64,000 nucleotides of DNA from Austropuccinia psidii (taxonomy: Eukaryota > Basidiomycota > Pucciniomycetes > Pucciniales > Sphaerophragmiaceae): positions 44,230,185 to 44,294,184 of the forward strand of contig JALGQZ010000003.1 in NCBI GenBank assembly GCA_023105745.1. The letters are read 5' to 3'. Of the stretch, positions 24,242 to 33,480 are shown piece by piece (the first letter of the stretch is position 1; each line of letters opens with the position of its first letter). The notes beneath the pieces are model-generated. The model worked only from the letters and a program-made list of their open reading frames with translations. It ran no database searches and was not told the origin of the DNA. A program made the position numbers and the translations under genes.

Positions 24242-24860
24242 GAATGTCTTCTTTGCCCCACTTTTCTCTTCCTGTTAGAATCTTTTCCTTTTATTAATTA
24301 GTTTAAACACTGTTAAACCAATCAATCAAAGATTCCAACCACCATTTTTAAATCATTTTAATCCATTTAACCACGTGAGAAAATCATTATAATCATTGTT
24401 TGTAACTCTTATAATCATTTTTACCCCTGAACCACCCCAAAAGTGAATTAAAGCATCTTTCATCACTGTTAACTTTGTCACTTTGTTTCCAAATTCACTC
24501 TGGTCACTTTTGGGCGTGTTTTCTCTTTAATATTCTTTTTAAAGACTTTGTTCTTTAATTAATTGCTTGCAGTTCTTTGCTCAATTAATTCCAATTGAAA
24601 TTGCTCTTGAAGAAATTTCTTTTGTAGCCTTAAAATATCTCTTGTAGCGTATTTTTTGGATAAATCTTTATTGTTGGTAAAACAATAAATTTTTATAATA
24701 TTATTGTTTTATACTAATAAAGTTATAAACAATAAAATTGGCGTGTTTTCTCTTAAAAATAATATTTCATACTATTTTTAATTGAATTTTACCTTATACA
24801 AATTTTGAGGACAGGAAAAGTACTTGATTTTTTATCAAAGTTTCATATCCACACCTTACA

Positions 24861-24880
24861 TTTGGGGGCCCAGCCATGAT
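24861..24880 (+). promoter_or_regulatory. Primer-binding site of element 2
   Basis: TTTGGGGGCCCAGCCATGAT directly follows the LTR. The TGG that would pair with a tRNA CCA end starts two bases in. The tRNA cannot be assigned from this window. Confidence 0.65.
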
Positions 24881-25086
24881 ATTTTACCTGTGACATATTT
24901 TTTTTACTCTTTTTAAATCTTTTTTTCTTATATTGAAAAATTTAAAAACATATAAAAAATACTTATAATCCAAAAAATCCATAAAAAATAATTTTTTTCA
25001 TATTATAAGTGAGGCTTATACTTTATTTCTTTTTTTGAAATAACCTTTTTTTTTACCTAATTAATTGGCTTTTTCATTAATTTTAG

Positions 25087-25997
25087 TGTCTGACAACGTG
25101 GTAAGACAAGAAAACATCCAAACAGCCTCAACAGTAACCAGCATTATCCCTGCCAGTACTGTTAATTCTGATCATAATAGTACTGTTATTGTGACTCAAA
25201 ATAACCAACCTGAACCAATATCTTCCGAATTGATTAACTTGGACATAAGTAATACCCTTCAGAAAGCTAAAAATTTGGCCAATAGTAAGTTTTTGACGTA
25301 AAGATACTATTTTAAGCCTTTTTAACCATAATTATGCCTTCAATCAGGTCAGGAGCCAGCTACAACCCCTCTAGCAGCTCCCAAAAAGGTAATAGACGTG
25401 ATTATGGCAGAGGCCAATCAGGTACAGAAGGAAAAGGGTCAGTTGATGACTTCCAAACAATCAAAATGGGTCATTCTGAAGCTGATAATACCATTTTACC
25501 TTCAAAAAGAGCTGACATCGCCACAACAAGCCTCTGTGGACATATACAAAGCCAGCCACAGTGCATACAACAATGCAGTTCAATTCAAGGAGTACCAGAT
25601 CCTTGCAGACCTGTGGAAGAATTGCATGAATTCTTACTTGACAGTAAGAAAATTCTTGGGCCATCCCAACACTTGCAAATTGCTCAATGGATGGCATCCA
25701 TTGATGGAGAAGAAAAACATGATGCTTTTGACACTAGAATGGAGGAAAAACAACCCTCCACCACCCAAACCAGTGCCAAAAACAGCCCCAGTGGCCAGCA
25801 GCAGCAATTCCAACGTGAAAAAGCAGCCACAAACTCCAAACAAGGGCAAAGGGAAGGCACCAGCCCCAAAACCTTACAGCCAGGGCTACAGAATCCCAAA
25901 GATTCAGCAGGATGCCATGGAAAATGTATTTCAGATGGCCAGAACCATGATGGAATTACAGAAGAAGGAGGAATCAAGATTAAGGTTCCAGAAATGA
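25087..25997 (+). pseudogene. ORF1 of element 2, two-exon protein of unknown function
   Basis: Exon 1 is 25087-25284 and exon 2 is 25348-25997, joined across a 63-bp intron (GTAAGT...ATCAG). The joined frame is open throughout, about 282 codons. Exon 1 is rich in Ser, Thr and Asn. Exon 2 has a helical part (MIMAEANQVQKEKGQL; QQASVDIYKASHSAY), SYLTVRKFLGHP, CKLLNGWHPLM, then a Pro/Lys-rich basic linker (NPPPPKPVPK; NKGKGKAPAPKP) and a C-terminal helix ENVFQMARTMMELQKKEE. The diverged element 3 keeps these blocks in the same frame. The TGA stop overlaps the Gag-Pol ATG. No in-frame ATG is visible for exon 1; the frame upstream ends at a TAA (25062-25064) and a TTTTAG acceptor precedes the exon. 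The basic linker suggests nucleic-acid binding, as inference only. ORF1 itself looks undamaged, but I class it with its defective element. Confidence 0.65.
25285..25347 (+). other. Intron of ORF1 (element 2)
   Basis: 63 bp, from GTAAGT to TTCAATCAG. Removing it joins AAT A to GT CAG in one open frame and removes the TAA at 25299-25301. Element 1 (64 bp) and element 3 (62 bp) have introns at the same place and phase. The ATG at 25334 of the alternative frame lies inside the intron. Confidence 0.65.
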
Positions 25998-28900
25998 TTT
26001 CTGACATATTTGATTCCATCCCAGAGTTGTATAATGCTATAAATGACGTGAAAAAACATCTTTCTGATAAAAATGAAACCATTTGTAACAACATTAAAAC
26101 AAACAACCTGAGTCTGTGCCAAATTAATGAAACACTTATGTGTTTTGAAAAAGTTTTAAGAACAATTAAAAATTCCAATAATGATAATTCTTCTAATAAT
26201 AAAATAAATGAACAATCTGCCATTATTAAAGAATTAACAGATAAATATTCTAAATTCAATATTGATGACATAATTGAAGCAAGAATTAAACAAGCCATAA
26301 ATATTATCAAAACAGATAACAAGAAAGTCCTTGATGACATTTCAAATTCATTTACTGAAGTAAAGACATATACCATTGCCTTGAAAAAGTGTTTTGATGC
26401 TTCACAAGAAGAAGTATCAAAATTATCAATGAAATTGAATCAAGTCACTGCTGATAATACAAGACAGACAGAGTTATGGCAACAACTTACACATAAAGAA
26501 GACATGTATAAAATTGAAGTAATAAATTTAATACAAAGCTTCCAACATGAATACAGAAATTCTCAAAGGTGTAGCAACAGTAAAATGAATGACATTGAAC
26601 AAATACTGAACACCTTAACAAGAATGTCCACACCTCTAAATCAAAATGAGGGCACAAGAATTCCAAATCCACAAGTATTGGATCCTGATAATTCACAATT
26701 AAATAATGAATTATCCACTTCTTTTCATAACTTGGAACCATCAATGGGCCAAGCACTCTTGAAAGAAGTTCCAAAACTTAAAGAATGGCCTCACTTCAGT
26801 GGTGAAGGAGAGTGTGACCATATGGAATTCATTAGAGGTATTGACATGATCAAAGAGGATTTTGAATTACCAGACAGATTGCTAACAGCCAGGTTTAACA
26901 CCTTGTTTACCAGATCAGCTCACAGATGGTACATCTAAATAAGACAAGCACATGGACACCAGAGTTGGACTTGGTGGAAAACCCAAATCATCAACAAATG
27001 GGCAAATGATGCTTGGAGGTTTAAAGTTGAAACAGCCTTTGAATCTGCCAAATTTAATGCTGATAAAGACAAAGCTTTACCATGGTTTTGCCAACAAAAG
27101 TACAGATTAACAGCATTATATCCTGACATGTCAGAATTTATGATCCATAGAAAAATTCTGAGACAATGTGGAGGTGACTTAGAGCATTCTGTCAAAAGCA
27201 GGACTACTGAACAATCTTCAGCAGAGGATATTATCAATATACTAGAAGAAGTAACCACCAGAACCAAAATTGGTTCTAGTAGGGTGAATCTCAAAACAAG
27301 GTTTAATACACCTTGGAAAGATTCTGTGGACAAAAACCCCAAAGAAAATTCTAGTAATATTAAATATAAATCTGCAGATACAGTCAGAAAATGCCATATT
27401 TGCCAAAGCACCACCCATTTAGCCAATACATGTCCAAAAAGGGGGAAAATCAATGAAATTGACATTGAAAAAGGACCAGATGTTGAAAAAGAAGACATAA
27501 TTGAAGACAGTTCAGATGATAAGTCATCCATATTTTCTGAATCTTCAAAAGATATAGAAAATATCAATGCCACTTTTGACATCATGGAATCTTATTCCCA
27601 CTTACCACAATTGAGCAATGGTCAAGTTGATTTATCAAAAGTTCAAGATGCACAACTTATGAAGACAAAACCAAACAGAGGAAAAGGTTATACAGCTGGT
27701 AACTCCTGTATAACAAAAGTGGTGATTGACAACAAGCCCACCAAACTTTTGCTTGACCCAGGAGCCTTCTGCTCTTGTGTTGGAAAATCCTTTCTTAAGA
27801 CTTGTGTACCAAATTTTGAAGACCAATTGTTACCAATTGATGGTATAAAATTCAACAGTGCAAGTAACCCAATGAAAGCATTAGGAATATTTGAGACCAA
27901 TGTCATATTCCCACACATAAATGGGAATTTAAGGATCACAGTTGAATTTGTTGTTATGGAAAATTGCTCTAGTACCCATTTTATATTGGGAAATGACTAT
28001 TTAATCATGTATGGGATAGATTTACATAATAACAAGGACAGATACTTTACAATTGGGGAAAATAAGCGCCAGAAATTTGCCTTTTTACCATTTAAAAGAC
28101 AAATTACAGTAAACAAAGTATCACCAGTCAACTTAGAGTTAGAAAAATTCAAGTCTGAACAGTTAAATGAGGCTGAAATAAGCCTTCATCTGACTGATAA
28201 ACAAGAAAATGAACTTTCTTCCCTTTTGTATGACCACAGAGAAGCATTTGCTACAGACAAAGAACCTCTGGGAGCAATTATTGGTCATGAAGTTGACATC
28301 ATTCTTAACATTGAGAGACCTTATCCACCACTCTTAAGAAGACCTGCTTATCCAGCAAGTCCAAAATCAAGAGAAGCTCTAGAAATTCATATCAAAGAAC
28401 TTCTGGACCTTGGTGTAATAAGAAAAGTAGGCCACAATGAGGAAGTAGAAATAACTACACCAGTTATAGTGGCGTGGCATAATGGAAAATCCAGAATGGC
28501 TGGGGACTTTAGAGCTCTGAACACTTACACTGTCCCAGACAGATACCCAATACCAAAAATCCAAATTGCCCTTACTCAAATATCTCAAGCAGTGTATATA
28601 GCCACTATGGATGCCCTTAAAGGATTCCATCAAAATGTGGTAACACCAAGAGCAAGAAAATACTTAAGAATTATTGCTCATTGTGGAGTGTATGAATACT
28701 TAAGGATGCCCTTTGGTATCAAAAATGCACCTTCACACTTCCAAAGAATGATGAATGAAATCTTCCCTGAAGAACTCTCAGAGGGATGGTTAATCATTTA
28801 CATTGATGACATTATTATCTGTTCAAAGACTGGGAGGAGCAAATGTACAGATTATCAAGAGTTTTGACAAAATTCCAATCAGTAAACATGAAAATCTCCT

Positions 28901-31248
28901 TGAAGAAATGTCATTTTGGATTTAAAGAACTTAAAGCACTAGGACATGTTGTATCTGGTTTGTCCCTTGGAATTGACAAAAACAAAGTTGCAGTAAAACC
29001 CATGCCTCAGAATAAGAAGGAAATTCAGTCATTCTTGGGTTTTGCAGGATATTACAGGCAACACATTAAAGATTTTGCATCGATAGCAAGACCACTTTAT
29101 AAGCTGTGTGACAAGGACACAGTGTTTGAGATGACTGTTGACAGAGTCAAAGCTTTTGAGTCTCTAAGAGAAGAATTGACCACTGCTCCACTCTTACTGA
29201 TGCCAGACTTTAAATTGCCTTTCAAACTTTATATTGATGCATCAGGAGATGGACTGGGTTCTGCACTTCACCAAGTTCAGATCATAAATGATAAACCTCT
29301 AGAAGGACCCATATGTTTCATATCCAGGCAAATCAAACCAACTGAAGCCAGATATGGAGCAAGTCAAATGGAATGTCTATGCCTTGTCTGGGCCTTGGAG
29401 AAATTGAACTACTTCTTAGAGGGATGTGTTTTTGAAGTGATAACAGATTGTACAGCTGTCAAATCACTTTTGAACATGAAAACACCCAACAGACACATGC
29501 TCAGATGGCAAATAGCCATACAAGAATACAGAGGCAATATGACTATTGTTCATAAGGATGGGAATATTCATAAGAATGCAGATGGACTAAGCAGATGGCC
29601 ATTACCAAATAATATTGATAATCCTGCTTATGTGCCAGAAGAAGCTTCACCACAAATTCCAATAGACGGAATAAGTGTTACAGACTTGAACACCACCTTC
29701 TTTGAAGAAGTCAGAAGCAGCTACACTCAAGATAAGAATTGTAGCATCTTATGCCAATTACTTAACAAAGACTGTAAAGACAACTCTCTAATACATGCCT
29801 TGGATGAAGTATGGAGAAAATCCTATGATAAAGGAAGATTTCACCTACTGGATGGTATAATTTACCACAGAACCAAGCACACATGTGTCATGACAGTTGT
29901 AGACAGGTCATTAATCAATCTTGTACTGAAAGAATGCCATGATAGTCCCTTTTCAGGACATCTGTCTGAAGACAGAACAAGAGAGAAAGTAAAGACCTGC
30001 ATATGGTGGCCAATGTGGCAGAAAGATGTTGCAGAGTATTGCAAAACCTGTGACAGATGTCAAAAGGCAAATAAATCCACTGGCAAAAGACTTGGAGATA
30101 TGATAAAAATCCAAGAACCAAACAGACCTTGGGAAATTGTCCATATGGATTGGGTAACTGGCCTACCACCAGGAGGTGACAGGAGCTATAATGCTTGCCT
30201 AGTAATTGTGGACAGATTCAGTAAAACTCCAATCTTTTTACCATGTCACAAAGATGATACAGCCATGGATACAGCTCTTCTGATATGGAATAGAGTAGTG
30301 TGATGGACTGGGATATTTACAAATATCATCAGTGATAGAGATCCCAAATTCACTTCAGCACTATGGACAAATCTTCACCAATTATTTGGCACTAAACTGT
30401 CTTTCTCTACAGCCTACCACCCACAAACTGATGGCCTGGCTGAAAGGATGATCCAAACCTTAGAGGACATGGTGAGAAGACTTTGTGCATATGGCCTTGA
30501 ATTCAAAGATTGTGATGGATTTACCCATGATTGGTGTACTCTGTTGCCAGCACTGGAATTAGCATATAAAACATCAATCCATGCCAGTACCAATCAGACT
30601 CCTGCTATTCTAGAAAAAGGATGGAACCCCAAGTTACCCCAAGATTCCTTGAGGAAAGACTTAATTGAAATACATCCCACTGCTGCTAGCTTCAAAGTAA
30701 TGCTAGACAAAGCTAGAAAGCATGCAGTAAGATGCATGGAGGACTCTTTTTCATATGCTAAAGATAAATGGGATAAATCAAATGCAAATCCAGATTTCAA
30801 ATTGGGGGACCTAGTACTTGTATCCACCACTAACTTCAATAACATCAAAGGATGTAAAAAGTTAAAAGACTCCTTTGCAGGACCTTTTGTGATTAAGGCC
30901 CTCCATGGAGAAAATGCTGTTGAAGTAGAGTTATCTGAAAAACTTAGCAATAAGCACCCTACATTTCCAGTGAGCTTGATAAAGCAATATAAATCTAGTG
31001 ATGCTGAGAAATTTCCCTTGAGAAATAAGATTCCCCAAGTTATACCTCCTATTGAGACATCTGGTGCTAAGAAAATTACCAAAGTTCTTAAAGAAAGGAA
31101 ACTAAGAACAAAGAAAGTAAGGGAATACCTTGTTAGGTACAGTGACCCAGCTTGTGAAGATGAATGGTTAGAAGAAAAAGATATACCAGAAGCTACCAAA
31201 CTCCTAAGAAGATTCAGACACACTAGAAACACCAATATTACAAAGTAA
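25994..31248 (+). pseudogene. Gag-Pol polyprotein (ORF2) of element 2, three lesions
   Basis: Encodes Gag, protease, reverse transcriptase, RNase H, integrase and chromodomain. Landmarks: coiled-coil-like N-terminus 26000-26700; capsid-like domain about 26770-27240 (PHFSGEGECDHMEF); CCHC knuckle 27392-27433; protease motif DPGAFCS from 27754; reverse transcriptase about 28380-28960 with YIDD at 28799-28810; RNase H about 29220-29640; integrase zinc finger about 29930-30070; integrase catalytic residues in [18 protein letters not shown] and GLAERM; chromodomain about 31070-31220. Lesions: TAA at 26936-26938, a 1-bp deletion near 28830 just after the YIDD motif, and TGA at 30301-30303. A 9-bp in-frame deletion near 28993 removes three residues present in element 1. 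The protease reads DPG where element 3 has the canonical DSG. The frame is also open upstream to 25334, but I place the start at 25994. Confidence 0.95.
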
Positions 31249-31259
31249 TATTCTTTTTT

Positions 31260-31271
31260 AGGGGGAGGGAA
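31260..31271 (+). promoter_or_regulatory. Polypurine tract of element 2
   Basis: AGGGGGAGGGAA directly before the 3' LTR, the plus-strand primer of reverse transcription. Confidence 0.88.
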
Positions 31272-33099
31272 TGTGAGCCTTAGAGGTAATTTCATATACC
31301 CAAAAGACCACAAATATAAAAAATAACATATTAATATAAATAAAAGAAATTTATTTATATTATTAAAATAAAAATCAAGATATAAATATAAAATTATATT
31401 AAAAATAAAAAATTAATTACATTTTAAAAATAAAAATACATTAAATTTTATAAGTATAAAATTACATTTATACTTGAAAAAATTAGGTAAAAATGAAATT
31501 TTAACAAAACTGTGAAAAAATAAATAAATTTGGAAAAAAGTTAAATAAAAATTATTAAAACTTTTTATCCAATAAATAAATACATAAAGATTATTTCACC
31601 ATTGGATTCCTCATAAAAAATCAGGTGGGGTCACCTCTGAGTGAAATTCTTGTAACTCAACTCTAAATAAGCTTAAATTAAGTTTTTAGTATTTTCAATA
31701 CAAAAATTGAAAATCCTCAAAGCCTTAATTTAATTCACACCACATGTGGTGTTAACCATCAAATTTTGTGTTAAAATTGAGGTGTTGTGTTTAGTTTAGA
31801 AGTTATGAGGAATTGAAGTATTTTCAATTGAATTCAATTGAAATGTCAAAATGTGCGCATGTATTACATAAGTGAACTTTGATTTACATATGAGGTGTCA
31901 ATTATTACTGTATTGTACTGTACAATTGAATTGAATTACATATGTAAATTATAAGTATAATACATGATGAGGAATTAAAGGAAAAATAAATTGGAAAGAT
32001 TAAATTTGGGGGGGAAAAGGAACTCCAGCTCTAAGGGGGAGCTAGACCCCCAAAATCCTTTCTGACAGGCGTGGGATGTCAAGATTCATGCAAAAGTTCA
32101 TCACTTTTGGCCTGGAATTGAGTCACAGGGTCTGTGGACTCAATTGATGATGAGGTTTTGATACCAACTGGGGTAGTTTTAGCTGTTGCCAAGAGGGTAA
32201 AACTACCCTTAAGATAAAACAATCATAATAAAAACAGTTTTAACTGGTTTTTTCGCCTCTGACACACATTCTGACGTGTTTTGAAGGCTCTAGGCCTGGT
32301 ATTGCTATATTAATGGCTGATTTAAGGGTCTAAAATGGCTAAAAATGGCTAAAACCAGCCCTTTTTGGTCTAAACCAGGGTTCAATGATGCCATAATTGG
32401 CTTTTCTGTTGTCATACTGTTTTCCACGACTGACAAGAGTAAAATTTACCTTTGGAGTAAGAGAATTGATGGCTATAAAAGAATGTCTTCTTTGCCCCAC
32501 TTTTCTCTTCATGTTAGAATCTTTTCCTTTTATTAATTAGTTTAAACACTGTTAAACCAATCAATCAAAGATTCCAACCACCATTTTTAAATCATTTTAA
32601 TCCATTTAACCACGTGAAAAAATCATTATAATCATTGTTTGTAACTCTTATAATCATTTTTACCCCTGAACCACCCCAAAAGTGAATTAAAGCATCTTTC
32701 ATCACTGTTAACTTTGTCACTTTTTTTCCAAATTCACTCTGGTCAATTTTGGGCGTGTTTTCTCTTCAATATTCTTTTTAAAGACTTTGTTCTTTGATTA
32801 ATTGCTTGCAGTTCTTTGCTCAATTAATTCCAATTGAAATTGCTCTTGAAGAAATTTCTTTTGTAGCCTTAAAATATCTCTTGTAGATTATTTTTTGGAT
32901 AAATCTTTATTGTTGGTAAAACAATAAATTTTTATAATATTATTGTTTTATACTAATAAAGTTATAAACAATAAAACTGGCGTGTTTTCTCTTAAAAATA
33001 ATATTTCATACTATTTTTAATTGAATTTTACCTTATACAAATTTTGAGGACAGGAAAAGTACTTGATTTTTTATCAAAGTTTCATATCCACACCTTACA
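31272..33099 (+). repeat. 3' LTR of element 2 (1,828 bp)
   Basis: Near-identical direct repeat of 23022-24860, ending CCTTACA before the target duplication ATAAT. Its TATA box would drive transcription into the satellite on the right. Confidence 0.96.
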
Positions 33100-33480
33100 A
33101 TAATCTTGATGGTACACCCATCGGGAAGATATATTAAATTTTCAAAAATTGATAAAGACTATTAAACATACATCCAACAGCTGAAGCTCCCACTAAATAT
33201 TTGAATCCTTTCTGTTTACTGTCTACAAAATGCAATATATATAAGGCTCTAAATGATTGTAAATGTCCCTTTTTGGTTGGTTATTGGGGAGATATTAATT
33301 AATTCCGGGATTTTTAAGTAGCCTGGGTCTTTTTTATGACAAACTAATGCTGGAATACTGTATTCTTAGATAGCTTACCTGGATGCTTTACCAATTCTTT
33401 TTCTCAAGTTTAAGATTAACCAAAATTATAATTATTAATGACTGCCATCATTGTTTCAGTATTGAGAAGCTTTGATGTGT
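33100..33480. repeat. Probable continuation of the 176-bp satellite
   Basis: Text beyond element 2 resembles the left block: TCGGGAAGATATATTAAA (from about 33121) parallels TCAGGGAAGATATTATATG (22646), and AAATGATTGT...CCCTTTTTGG...GGGGAGATATT parallels the AAATGATTGTCTTTTTT unit near 22608. The two GGGA-GATAT landmarks are about 163 bp apart. The likeness is weak and fades after about 33480. Confidence 0.4.

Larger units (their letters stand above)
23022..24860 (+). repeat. 5' LTR of element 2 (1,839 bp)
   Basis: Starts TGTGAGCC and ends CCTTACA. U3 contains two perfect palindromes, a TATA box and probably the transcription start shortly after it. It carries three copies of a TGGCTAAAAA unit near 24090-24115, against two in the 3' LTR. 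Confidence 0.96.
23022..33099 (+). mobile_element. Gypsy element 2, full length, youngest
   Basis: A complete 10,078-bp plus-strand element with the perfect target duplication ATAAT (23017-23021 and 33100-33104). Order: 5' LTR 23022-24860, primer-binding site 24861-24880, ORF1 exons 25087-25284 and 25348-25997, Gag-Pol 25994-31248, polypurine tract 31260-31271, 3' LTR 31272-33099. By eye its two LTRs differ at roughly 27 positions plus a 10-bp repeat-unit indel, about 1.5 percent. It belongs to the same family as element 1 but lies in the opposite orientation. Three lesions in Gag-Pol make it non-autonomous. Confidence 0.96.

Noticed and set aside
24876..24890. ATG inside the primer-binding site of element 2 as the ORF1 start, spliced at CTGTGACA
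   Set aside because: Element 1 has GTG at the same place, and this junction would put a stop at the start of exon 1.
25334..25993. Open frame starting MPSIRSGASY taken as the N-terminus of Gag in element 2
   Set aside because: Not used as the main gene start, because it is stopped in element 1 (TGA at 7834-7836) and element 3, while the overlapping ORF1 frame is conserved as protein. Kept as a separate finding.
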